Assembly: GCA_027475525.1 (NCBI GenBank)
Contig: JAMWFC010000117.1
Span: forward strand, 4,016,183-4,080,182
Source: Macrolepiota albuminosa
Taxonomy: Eukaryota > Basidiomycota > Agaricomycetes > Agaricales > Agaricaceae
DNA length: 64,000 nt
Direction of reading: 5' to 3'
Positions 46,692 through 56,839 of the stretch are shown here, one piece after another. A program made the translations under genes and the position numbers. The notes below the pieces were generated by a model, which worked only from the letters and a program-made list of their open reading frames with translations, had not been told where the DNA came from and made no database searches. Each line of letters starts with the position of its first letter. Within the stretch, counting starts at the first letter, position 1.

Positions 46692-48075
46692 CACGCCAAA
46701 GAATGAGTTCTGGCACTCAACAGTGTGATCACAGTAGATCACAACACCAAGCGCATTAGGGATGCGCCCGGTTTTGTCCTCGAGGAGGACAGCTCCTCGC
46801 TTGGCGCTGTCCTGCGCCCAACGGTCCATCTTGGCCCGTCAATTGCTGTTGCACCGTTTGCGTGCCATATGTTGTGCTGCTGTCTCGTGCAGCACAGGGG
46901 ATTCCATACGAGCCTCTTCAGGCTCCTCATACCAATCGTCATCGGAGGGCGGGGATGGCAGCCTCTCCAGCTCCGACTTATCCAACCGTGGGTCCATTGC
47001 CCACACACACCGTGGGAGTTGGGCTGGCAGGCCCTCTACCAGTACTGTGGGTAAAAAGGGGATGTTAGCCCCTGGGGCCCCTTTCGGGGCATCCTCAGAG
47101 AAGTGCACGTTGACGTATGTGTGCCCTTCCGGTTGCTTACTCCGATGATCCTTTCGGGGTTGTGAGGCCTTAGCCTCAGTGGGGCGTGTGCTCACGCCCC
47201 TGGAACTCTGCTCCCCAGAGTGCGTGGTGGAAACCACAGATACTGGTTGCGAAGATGCAACCTCAGATGCGCCGCTGGCAAGGCGCTGGATAAGCCGGGG
47301 GGTGGCTGGAGCAGGGACATCTTCATAGGGAAGGATGTCCCGTCCTAGGCTGGCCTCCCAGCCAGGGGCAACAACGCTCAACTTAATCAAGTGGGAGGGC
47401 GCATCCTCCACTCCTTGCTGACGTGCCCTTTTGCTGGAGTCAGTGTCCCGACTCGGAGGTGTAGTCTGCCACTTACAAGTGGCCGATAGGGCAAGGAGAT
47501 CAGTTTTGTGCTGGGCGCGCATATGATCCATGTTGTCCATCATCCAGCTGATGAGGACGACCGCCTCCGCATCGTGGAGGAATGATGACTCTGCAGGTAC
47601 ATCATACCCATTGTCTCCCAGACGTTGGAGAAGGGTAGCCAGGACTAAGTCCTGGTTGCGACTGGGCTCGACAGCCCGTGCTTTTCCTTTGTCACGTCAA
47701 GGACGTGACTCTTCTTCCGAGCTGGGCTCGGATTGGTGCGGCATTTCCAGCCGCTGTAGCAAGGAGAGCTTGGCCAGGCTCTCCGTCGGCGCATCAGCTG
47801 ATGAACTGATGCTCTGTTCTGGACTGAGAGTTTCTGTGCTCTCAATGGCCATGGTGGCCTGCACAAGGGGTGCTTGGCATCCCTCTAGATTGTCGATTGG
47901 TGCTGTGGTCGACAGGGAAATCGACCAGCCTCCCTTGGCTGGCGCCTCATGTGAGTCGCTGTACTGGGGCATTGTGCCCCAAGCCAGGGGGTACGGCATC
48001 ATTACGGGCACACCACCCATGCCAGGGTACTGCGCTGGGGCGGTAAACTGGGGCAAAAGATGTGCGCCCATAGCC

Positions 48076-48308
48076 TGTAGCGTAGTCTGCTATGTGGCGT
48101 TGGCCACATAGCTTTACTTACTGTATAGTAGTAAATATTATATTATATTTATTATAATATAATATTATTTACATTAGTATATAATTAGTTTACCCTGCTG
48201 CTTACAAAGCAGCTTATTTTTGTGTTGTACTTCATAGTCAATAGACCGGACTGGTCTGATTCTGTGCAGTGTGAACACTAAGCTCACAATTCCTGTAACT
48301 TCGTTACA
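48076..48308 (+). repeat. 5' LTR of inner G2
   Basis: 233 bp, tgtagcgtag...cttcgttaca. It contains an AT-only segment and ends with the palindrome tgtaac-ttc-gttaca. Directly after it comes a T-run and gaatctgccagctagg. I see no standard tRNA primer site and no self-complement to the LTR. Confidence 0.95.
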
Positions 48309-48439
48309 TTTTTTTGAATCTGCCAGCTAGGATCTATTGCCTAGCATCCAACGTCAGTCGCTGAGTTCGTTGACAGAACTCTATCAGCTTCTCGAGCTTC
48401 TTGCACAGCCACACTGTGCAAATTTCAAACAGGGGATCG

Positions 48440-51400
48440 ATGAGTAATCCCATACCTGCAGCGCCCACTGACGGCGGGCGAAATGCCCACGACCTACGGG
48501 GAGACCCAGCAGACACTCAGGACGCGTCAGCGTCCAATGCGGGTCAGGTAAGACCCAAGGCTCGAGACCGAGGTCAGAGTACCGACCTGGCCGGGAATGA
48601 GAGCGAGGCCCGGAGAGCTGAAAGCTCACAGCAGGACGGTCCGCAACGCCTCCAGGACAAGATGCCCGGGGGATTAACGCCCCCAGTTACGCAGCTGCCA
48701 GGAGGACCGCGACAGTCTAGCCGATTGGCTTCCAAAGGACCCCCGCAGGACGGCCGACAGTCAACCAGCGCCTATGGCGCCCCAGGAGACGCCGAGTCGT
48801 CAGTACGGACTGGGAGAGCCCTCCCTGCGAGCCGGAGCAGTGGGACCAGGCGGTCCACAGCGGGTCCAATGCCTTCTAAAGTAGCGGAAGCCCGCTTAGA
48901 AGAGGTACCGGAGGAGGCTGCGAGGCCTGAAGTATACCACGCGGAAGATCGATTCCTGCGCACACCAGCAGTGGAGGACGCTCCGGAGGTTGTAGAGCTT
49001 CCAGAGGAGGTGATGGAGTCGTCAAGTGATGACGATGCCGGAGCAGAGGAACAGCGGCTGAAAACCGCGTACACCGTGCGCTTGTGGGTGTTCTGGGACT
49101 TACACCCAGAGGTGATGAAATACACCACCCAAGCGTGACTTGAGCGCTACGCATCAGCCCATATAGTAGCACTTAGGCGACAAGGGCACGAAGTGCCCAA
49201 TGTATTCAGTACGAAATATACTGATTTGATGGTGAGAGTGCTCACTATGGAGCTGCAAATGTATGTGCAGCGTAAGGCCACACGGCAATCGGGGGTCTCG
49301 ACCCCCTGGAGCCACACGTCCGAAGAATGCTCGGCACGACACAATCAAGATGTCGGAATCGAGCTAGTGGAGGCACTAGCACGGGCGCAAGAAGTGCCCG
49401 AAGTAAGACCGGTGAGTACTTTTTATACTTCAGCAGGACAAGGGTGGCGTGAGGAGCCCCCGCACATGTGTAACCAAGACCGTAGGACAGATATGTCAGG
49501 TCCGGATGGGCACGATAGTACTGTGCTCAAAGTGGAGAGTGAGGCATCCCTGATGCTGCACGTGCCCATGGCCGAAACGTTGAGCGACAGAGTCGCGTAT
49601 CAACGTATGCGCAATGGCGACCTCAGGACTAAGGGACAGTCCCTTATCGACAATCAGGGCATCGTATTCGAGGGCACTAAGCCCATTGACGAGATGCGTC
49701 GTCAATTCGTCACGCAGGGTCAGGAGAATCAAGCTTCTCCAGGTCCAGGGCGGCGCAACGATCATGATCGAGGAGACTTCCTCGATCGAGATGGCGCCAC
49801 GAGACGTGATGTCCCTGGTAACGGCCGGGATGACGGCCCTAGGTCGATTCCTCGAGACAAGGGCAATTATGCCCACAGTCGAGGAGGCTCGGGACGTCCT
49901 CCGCAAGGTGGATGGGGGAAGTCACTTCCCCATGCCGCTGATTTGGCGACTAGATCCCCGGGTCAGCGGGAGGCCATTCGAATGCATCGTGAAGCCATGC
50001 ACGATCGCCTGCATCGAGTAGTTGATGATGCCCTGGGCGTAACCTTACGGTTACCAGACGGAGTGAAGCTGCATAAAGCAGACAGTAGGCACATTCGTGC
50101 CTATACAGGCACGTCCAAGTTCAGCGACCTGGAAGATTGGGCGATGGATGTATGCACCCATCTTGCCATGTGCTTATATGGAGGTGACCGTATGGAACGA
50201 GAACGAATCTTTGTTCTGCCTGAGTTCTTGGCCGGAGAGGCCATGGGTTGGTTTCGACGGGCAGTACTGCACGTCAACCGTGTCCAATATGACTGGACAT
50301 TTAAAGGAGTCCTTACAGGACTGTACGATCGATTCGTACACCCCTCAACGCTCCAGGATGCAAGGCGGGACTTCCAGTCCGCCAAGTACACCGAGAAGTT
50401 GGGAGTACAAGGGTTCTATGATACCCTTAATGACCATGCCCAGAACATGGCAGTATACCTGGACGGGTATACAATGCTTGAAACGTTCTTGGATGGCATC
50501 CCAGCAGACATGCGCCGCTATTTGATACGTGAGGACGGATTGTCCCCAGAAGTCAACGATGTGGAAGAATTTGTGGCATATGCCATCCGGTATGAGCAGT
50601 CTCTGAAGACTGCTAACCACTACGAACATCGGAGTGGACACAAAGGGGGACCCAGGCAACTACTGCCTGGTGGGACACCCTCACGGGGTCAGCATGTGGG
50701 GACCTTCTTGGCCAAAAAGACCGATTTGAACCGTGACCGCAACACGCAGTTTGTTGTACGCAGAACCCCTGCTGCGAACTGAGGGCAGAGCCACCCACGC
50801 CCAGAGTGGGCGCCGGACGGAGAACATCCTAAACCAAGGCCGGACTTCAAGCCGGCCAACCCACCGGGGCAGTCGGGAACTTGTTTTGCGTGTGGCCAAC
50901 CAGGCCACTACGCTACCAACTGCCCTGCGAAGCCAGGAACCCTGAGGAAGGGGTATACACCCCGCGCCCACCTTCGAGCTGCACATACTGCAGCCGCGAG
51001 TGGGAGTGATGGAGATGTATCTGCCAATTCTGAGGCAGAGCACCCCACAAACGACCAGGAGCCTCCAGAGGAGGCATCGGGCGCCGAGCCCAAGAGTGTG
51101 GTCGTGGAGGGGGAGGAGTACGTCACAGTCGACGTATATGACGACGTCTACGACAATGAGTATTACAGTCGCGACAGCGACTCTGAGTGCCTAGCGGCGA
51201 TGATGGATTGGCCGTCCACAAATGATCCCGAACGGAATAACGTGGTTCGGATGAAGAAGGTGACCCTTCGTCGTGCAGAGGGCACTTTGCAGCGCCCTAC
51301 ATTGAAACGGGCAGACAAGGAGTGCCTGGTCTCGTATGTGGACGTCGATGGCCACAAGGCATGGACCCTATGGGACTCTGGGAGTACTACATCGGGCATA

Positions 51401-52159
51401 ACGCCCCAGTTTGCCCATGTGTACGGAATATCCGTGCAGGAGTTGGATACGCCATTGGCGTTACAGCTGGGCACCATAGGGAGCCGAGCCATGGTGCAGT
51501 ATGGGACAAATGTGAATGTCCAAACGCCAGGCTCACGTAGCCGGGAATACATGGATGTAGCGAACTTCGATCGCTACGATATGATACTGGGAACGCCCTT
51601 CATGCGGCGTAACAAAGTCATATTAGACTTTGACCACTGTCAGGTACTAGTGAATGGGAAAGTGATCCCAGCCGAACGAGCTACAGCAGACGACACTGAT
51701 AATTGTCTGTGATGTCATCGCACTACGGAGAAATGCAAGGACTCTCCATGACTTGGCCGGCGCAGAGTGCCGGCCATGGAGGATGTGGAGGAGGAAGTGC
51801 AGGCTATGCCTGGACTGAGCGCAGACCACAACGTGGTAATGATGAGCAAGGAGGAGTATCAAGCCTCCAAGAGGAGCAACGAGCAAATAATCGCTCCTGA
51901 TATTCGAGGCGCAAGGCCTCCAGACAAACACCATCAAAAGGCGAGACGACGGGAGGACTCAGTGGATGTATGTCCACCTACGTCCTCACGAGTCAAGTTG
52001 GAAGACTTGAAAGACAGCATCCGAGAGGCGGAAGCCTCAGTAGAGGGGGACACATGGTCTCTATGGGAGCGACCAGCCCCCCTGCCGGAGTACGACTGGG
52101 CATACGACCCCCGAATGCCGCAAGAGTGGAACGAGCTGATGGCAGCCACATGTGCGTAA
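48440..52159 (+). pseudogene. G2 Gag and protease (one frame, five stops)
   Basis: One reading frame runs from ATG 48,440 to 52,159, broken by TGA at 49,136, 50,780, 51,710 and 51,749 and closed by TAA at 52,157. The first two TGAs stand where Arg is plausible (CGA to TGA). The N-terminal 230 residues are Ser/Pro/Glu-rich and disordered. The capsid region is at 50,080-50,620 (TSKFSDLEDWAMDVCTHLAM, GEAMGWFRRAVLHV, AKYTEKLGVQGFYDTLNDHA). The zinc knuckle CFACGQPGHYATNC is at 50,882-50,923. The protease has DSGSTTSGI (about 51,375) and the flap and end region YDMILGTPFMRRNKVILDF. A charged linker leads to pol in the same frame. Gag packages the RNA and the protease cuts the polyprotein. This copy is dead unless stops are read through. 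Confidence 0.85.
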
Positions 52160-52177
52160 AATGCACACCAGAGACAG

Positions 52178-55100
52178 ATGACCATCAAATCAGCGTATCG
52201 CCAGCCAGCCCCGGACGAGGTGTCCGTAGCATACTCGCTTGTACGTGAGGGAAGAAGCCTCGTGGCTTATAAGGCAGCGGCAGCGGGTGCTCCGCTGAGA
52301 CTACATATACCTGATGACAGTGTCAATCGGGTGCTCGCAATGCACGAGCAGTATGCACCGCCGCCTCGGCCACCCTCAGAGACGGTGGAAGTACTTCCCC
52401 CGGTGCGTATGAAGGGGAAGCAGAAGGCGACAAGCCTTAGTGAGGAAGATATTCCTCGGTTGCGTCAGCAATGGCAAGAAGAATTTGCCGACATGGTCAA
52501 CGGGACCAAGGAGGAGCTGCCGCCATGGTGGGAGGTGAACCATGAGATTAATCTCATAGACGAGAGCAAGCAGTATAAGTATCACTTGCAGCGCTGTCCG
52601 CGTGCCCTCCAGGAGCAACTACGCGATAAGACTAATCGCTATTTGAATGCTCAATGGTGGTCCCCATGCACCACCGCTCAAGCTGCACCATTATTGTGCA
52701 TCCCGAAGAAGGATGGAACCCTTCGAACAGCTCTTGATGCGCGTCAGCGCAATGACAATACCATAAAGGATGTAACTCCTTTACCAGATCAAGAGGTGAT
52801 CTGGGAAGACGTGGCTCGGGCGAAGTATCGCTCAAAGATTGACCTTACTGACGCTTACGAGCAGGTGCACATTCGCACCGAGGACGTATCCAAGACCATA
52901 TTTGCGTCGATCATGGGTACATTCACGAGCAATATAATGCAGATTGGAGACTGCAATGCTCCAGCAACTTTCCAGAGGCTAATGACCTCTATCTTCCGAG
53001 ACGTAATAGGACGTTTCATGCACGTCTACTTAGATGACATATTCATCTACTCAGATACTATGGAGGAGCATGAGCAGCACCTCAGAGTCGTATTCGAACG
53101 ACTGCGCAAGTACAAGTTGTACTTGAAGTGGAAAAAATGTGAGCTCTACGCTCAGAGTATAGACTGCCTAGGGCATGTCATAGATGAGCGGGGTATCCAC
53201 CCCAATCAGGACAAGCTCGATCGTATTTGGGAGTGGCGCACACCCCGAAACTACAATGACATCCAACGATTTGTTGGCCTTGTCAACTACATATTGAGCT
53301 TCTTGCCCGATGTCACAGCCTATACTGGGCCACTTATGGCCATGACGCAGAACGGGTCACTGTTCAATTGGAGGCCGTTGCACCAGCGGTGCTTCGAGAT
53401 GGTCAAACGGATCTGTACGAAGACTCCGGTGATTCAACCAATCGACCCTAGACGGGACGAGCCGATATGGCTCATTTGCGATGCGTCCAAGACAGGCGTC
53501 GGAGCCATGTACGGCCAGGGAAGCAGCTGGCAGACGTGCCGCCCAGCAGGGTTCATGTCGAAGAAGTTCACGATGGCCCAGCAAAACTATGCGGTGCACG
53601 AGCTGGAGACTCTTGCCATACTCGAGGCCCTCCTCAAGTGGGAGGATAAGCTGATGGGATACCCCATCCACATCATAACGGACCACAAGGCCCTTGAGTT
53701 CTTTAAAACTCAGGTGAACTTGTCGCCGCGTCAGCGACGGTGGATAGACTACATGTCGAGATACCAGTTTGACATCACCTATGTTAAAGGTGAACTCAAC
53801 AAAGTGGCAGACTGCTTGTCACGCTACTGTGAGAGTGATGTAGTTGGGGAGGCTTACGAGCCTCATGAGTATGTGCAGGCAGACTGCCGCATAGACCCTG
53901 ATGAAGAGGATTTACCTCTCCACCAATACCAGGAGCTCAGGGAGCATGTCCTGGAAGTACGCGCTATGCGTGACGATGAACGGAGACGAAGCACTCGCCT
54001 CAGAGAGCAGCGTGAAGAGTGGGACGTAGCCGCCCAGTTGCTCAAGGAGCATGAAGCCGTGGACCCAGCGTCCACTAGGGAGCACGAGCGCCACGATGTA
54101 CCTGTTACGCTTGCGGAGATGCTCGAAGGCGAATTGCCTTCATCCCAGCCTCCTAGCCTGGTCAATGACGACTTCTGGCAGGAGGTGGTGCAGGACTATG
54201 GCAATGATTCTCTCTTTGCCGAGATAATCGCCAATCCTGACGACCATCCTTGGTTCAGGCATGAGCCTGGTGGACTCATCACGATGGAGAACCGTCAAGG
54301 GGTGGCAGTGGTATGCCTCCCCCGTACGCAAACCATTGTTACGCGGGTCTTGGACCAGGCCCATGCCCTGGTGGGGCACTTTGGTGCCGCCCAGACGTTG
54401 GGCTACATCCGGAGATGGTATTGGTGGCCACGTATGGCCCAAGAAGTGACTAAGTTTTGCGCGTCATGCGCAGCGTGTCAGAGGGCAAAGTTGCCCCCTG
54501 GATCCCCTCCCGGGAAGCTACACCAGCTACCCATGCCGGTGAAACCCTGGGATTCAATTGGAATGGACTTTGTAGGTCCCTTTCCCAAGTCCAGAGGGTT
54601 TGATTACCTCTGGGTAGTCATATGCCGCATGACAAGCATGGTGCACCTCATACCAGTGCGAACTACGCTGACGGCTAAGGAGCTGTCTTGGATCTACCTG
54701 ATGGAGATCGTTAGGCTGCATAGGCTGCCTAGCACCATTGTGAGCGACCGTGACTCGAAGTTCACGTCTCAATGGTGGAGAGAACTCCACAAACTGCTAG
54801 GAGCGCGACTCCTCATGTTGACGTCCTTCCATCCTCAAACGGATGGGCAGACAGAGCGGGCTAACCACAGTATAGGTCAGATTCTGAGGGCAGTTGTTTG
54901 CCCTGACCAACGGGACTGGGTGGACTGGTGTCCACTCACTGAGTTCGCGATTAACACGAGTATCTCAGATACCACAGGGTATGCGTCCTTTGAACTCAAC
55001 GGAGGGTACTTGCCCTCCATGCTGCACGAAGTTCGTGCTGATATGGTGGCTCACCGCGGAGTTGTCGAGTTCGCCAGGCAGGCCCTGGAGAACATTGCGG

Positions 55101-55198
55101 CGGCACATGACGCTATCATAGAGGCGCGAGTCTTCCAGGCGAAAAATGCCAATCACCGTAGGCGAGCAGACCCGCCAATAGCAGTAGGAGCATCATAG
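52178..55198 (+). CDS. G2 reverse transcriptase, RNase H and integrase
   Basis: A 1,006-codon ORF in the gag-protease frame, starting seven codons after the TAA at 52,157. RT: KIDLTDAYEQVHIRTEDV, then MQIGDCNAPATFQRLM (GDC where most gypsy RTs have FGL) and VYLDDIFIYSD with the active site at 53,027-53,038. RNase H: WLICDASKTGVGAMYGQG (about 53,470). Integrase: zinc-binding HALVGHFGAAQTLGYIRRWY...CASCAACQRAK, then the DDE core with Asp in SIGMDFVGPFP, Asp in TIVSDRDSKFTSQWW and Glu in GQTERANHSIGQ. The ORF ends early because a 77-bp tandem duplication (55,115-55,268) shifts the frame; the rest of pol follows at 55,270. Apart from that I see no inactivating change in it. Confidence 0.93.
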   Translation: MTIKSAYRQPAPDEVSVAYSLVREGRSLVAYKAAAAGAPLRLHIPDDSVNRVLAMHEQYAPPPRPPSETVEVLPPVRMKGKQKATSLSEEDIPRLRQQWQEEFADMVNGTKEELPPWWEVNHEINLIDESKQYKYHLQRCPRALQEQLRDKTNRYLNAQWWSPCTTAQAAPLLCIPKKDGTLRTALDARQRNDNTIKDVTPLPDQEVIWEDVARAKYRSKIDLTDAYEQVHIRTEDVSKTIFASIMGTFTSNIMQIGDCNAPATFQRLMTSIFRDVIGRFMHVYLDDIFIYSDTMEEHEQHLRVVFERLRKYKLYLKWKKCELYAQSIDCLGHVIDERGIHPNQDKLDRIWEWRTPRNYNDIQRFVGLVNYILSFLPDVTAYTGPLMAMTQNGSLFNWRPLHQRCFEMVKRICTKTPVIQPIDPRRDEPIWLICDASKTGVGAMYGQGSSWQTCRPAGFMSKKFTMAQQNYAVHELETLAILEALLKWEDKLMGYPIHIITDHKALEFFKTQVNLSPRQRRWIDYMSRYQFDITYVKGELNKVADCLSRYCESDVVGEAYEPHEYVQADCRIDPDEEDLPLHQYQELREHVLEVRAMRDDERRRSTRLREQREEWDVAAQLLKEHEAVDPASTREHERHDVPVTLAEMLEGELPSSQPPSLVNDDFWQEVVQDYGNDSLFAEIIANPDDHPWFRHEPGGLITMENRQGVAVVCLPRTQTIVTRVLDQAHALVGHFGAAQTLGYIRRWYWWPRMAQEVTKFCASCAACQRAKLPPGSPPGKLHQLPMPVKPWDSIGMDFVGPFPKSRGFDYLWVVICRMTSMVHLIPVRTTLTAKELSWIYLMEIVRLHRLPSTIVSDRDSKFTSQWWRELHKLLGARLLMLTSFHPQTDGQTERANHSIGQILRAVVCPDQRDWVDWCPLTEFAINTSISDTTGYASFELNGGYLPSMLHEVRADMVAHRGVVEFARQALENIAAAHDAIIEARVFQAKNANHRRRADPPIAVGAS

Positions 55199-55268
55199 AG
55201 GCGCGAGTCTTCCAGGCGAAAAATGCCAATCACCGTAGGCGAGCAGACCCGCCAATAGCAGTAGGAGC
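55115..55268. repeat. 77-bp tandem duplication in G2 pol
   Basis: 55,115-55,191 recurs at 55,192-55,268. The opposite-strand outer copy has this segment only once (60,706-60,800 region), so the duplication is not a property of the family. Confidence 0.93.
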
Positions 55269-55269
55269 G

Positions 55270-55731
55270 TTGGTCTACCTATCAACACGTAATCTGAAGC
55301 TCCCAAAGGGACGGGCGAGTAAACTCTGCCCGAAGTGGGTAGGCCCATACCGCGTCCTAGACGCAGAGCCAAGTACCTCCAACTACGTGTTGGAGCTGCC
55401 TCTGGCATTACAGGAACGACGCATCGTTCCTAAGTTTCATGTGTCGCTGTTGCGACCGTACAGCGCGTCTGACGATGCGCTGTTCCCTAACAGGGCAACC
55501 CTGGGCCCCTATGATTTTGGGGCTCGAGACGATGACAAATGGTTCGTCGAGTGCATAATTGGGCACCGGTGGACTGAGCGTAACACGCTCGAGTTTGAAG
55601 TACGTTGGTCCCTGGGGGACACAACATGGGAGCCACACTCCCATTGCTCCAAGTTAGCGGCACTTGACCGTTATTTGGAGTTGAAGGGCGTTAAGCGCCC
55701 ACATCAATTAAGTAAGTGTGCCAGCGCTTAA
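55270..55731 (+). CDS. G2 pol C-terminus with chromodomain-like end
   Basis: A 153-codon continuation of pol. It starts in the integrase C-terminal region (LVYLSTRNLKLPKGRASKLC, KWVGPYRVLDAEPSTSNYVL, IVPKFHVSLLRPY). It ends with a chromodomain-like module, WFVECIIGHRWTERNTLEFEV and RWSLGDTTWEPHSHCSKLAA, which has the two aromatic strands of that fold. Such a module may bind modified histone tails and direct integration. The stop TAA at 55,729 lies 102 bp before ORF3. Confidence 0.88.
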   Translation: MVYLSTRNLKLPKGRASKLCPKWVGPYRVLDAEPSTSNYVLELPLALQERRIVPKFHVSLLRPYSASDDALFPNRATLGPYDFGARDDDKWFVECIIGHRWTERNTLEFEVRWSLGDTTWEPHSHCSKLAALDRYLELKGVKRPHQLSKCASA

Positions 55732-56069
55732 TTTGATTGGCAGTGCCAATCGCGGCTTGGCTGAGTTGGTCAGCAGCTGTGGCTGAAACACGTCTTAAAA
55801 GGCGAAATTTCTTTTTCGCTTTTTTTCCCAACCATGGACAACATGCCCGTGGACCTGAGTGAACAGCAGCAGCAGCACCTACAGCAGCAGCAGTTTGAGA
55901 GTACGCTGTTGGTCTTACCGTCGGCTGAAGGGGGCAGATGGCTCCCCCGCTCGCTCAAAATGCACCCCAGTGGGGACAATCGCAACAAGCTGTGGGCTTC
56001 CCACAGCAGCAGCAACCACCAGCGGCGGGCTACCTGCCGCAGCAGCCGGTGATCAGTGGCTATCCGCCA

Positions 56070-56223
56070 CTTCAAACCATGCAGGGCAACTTCATGCCCC
56101 AGAACGCACCTGTGGGCGGCTATCAGCCCCAACAACCATTACCGGGCTTCAAACCATGCAGGGCAACTTCATGCCCCAGAACGCACCTGTGGGCGGCTAT
56201 CAGCCCCAACAACCATTACCGGG
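56070..56223. repeat. 77-bp tandem duplication in inner ORF3
   Basis: 56,070-56,146 recurs at 56,147-56,223 (coding for QGNFMPQNAPVGGYQPQQPL). It shifts the frame. Confidence 0.92.
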
Positions 56224-56531
56224 CGCTTATGCGCCACATCACACCGAGGGCCAATCCCAGCAACAGGCCTACAGGGGGCTAGTCAGCCCCCAAGCAGCGT
56301 TGGCATGGAGGCAGCTTGCCCCTGTACCGGCAACAGGGCAACTGGGGACACATCCTTTTCCCCAGTTTACCGCCCCGGCGCACTACCCTGGGATGGGTGG
56401 TGTGCCCGTAATGATGCTGTACCTCCCGGCTTGGATGGGGGCTTGGGGCGCAATGCCCCAGTACAGCGACTCGCATGAGTTGCAAGCCAAGGAAGGCCGG
56501 TCAATTTCCCTGTCGACCACAGCACCAATTG

Positions 56532-56839
56532 TCAGCAATTGACGTGTATAGATTTGAAGTCTAAATAGACCAAATGTTACTCAGTATTGTGCACGTCAAT
56601 GCGGTACGAACTAATTTATTACCTAAATAGACCAAATGTTACTAGGTAACTAATATGAGTATCATACTTCACTAAAAGGTAAAAGATACACACCTCAGTA
56701 TCGTGCACGTCAATGCGGTACGAACTGAGGTGTGGCAGAGAAAATAAAAAACATTTAAAGGGGGGGCGTAGCTGAGCCCACGTGATACATGTCTCCTGTG
56801 TCTCCAGTCTAGGGCTCAGAGACATGGTACATTCTTAAC
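56532..56839. mobile_element. Small insertion in inner ORF3 with 8-9-bp target duplication
   Basis: ORF3 is interrupted after caccaattg (56,523-56,531) and resumes at a second caccaattg (56,840-56,848). The outer copy has the site once and no insert. The 308-bp insert has no ORF and no evident terminal inverted repeats. It holds a hairpin with a perfect 10-bp stem (acacctcagt...actgaggtgt, about 56,690-56,733) and a related partial copy near 56,580. An 8-bp duplication fits hAT-like or other small non-autonomous elements; the class is open. Confidence 0.65.

Larger units (their letters stand above)
44760..48075 (-). mobile_element. Outer G2 gypsy element, 3' part (ORF3 end and 3' LTR)
   Basis: In minus-strand sense this part continues from 59,714 after the inner element and ends at the LTR 44,760-44,993. 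The two parts join at the tagcc target duplication of the inner element. It holds the last 80% of ORF3, a polypurine tract (ttggagggtg next to the LTR) and the 3' LTR. The element landed in the RT part of the older G2 relic. Confidence 0.9.
45039..48075 (-). pseudogene. G2 ORF3 of the outer element, 3' portion
   Basis: The same protein as in the inner copy, on the minus strand. It begins within the Gln/Pro-rich part (PQFTAPAQYPGMGGVPVMM, about 48,050) and continues through ADAPTESLAKLSLLQRLEMP, ILPYEDVPAPATPRLIQRLA and DDDWYEEPEEARMESPV. The segment LVEGLPAQLPRCVWAMDP (about 46,990-47,045) is missing from the inner copy. Then come FGVGLAPQFYWSPVTNTIFV and RRLHALVNNQFTPICQCQLG, and the acidic end DDTTADPFREPGDS, with its stop at 45,039. 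Duplications of 77 bp at 45,927, 46,015 and 46,538 break it, along with a few point changes. It was split by the inner element, so it cannot be expressed whole. Function unknown. Confidence 0.75.
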
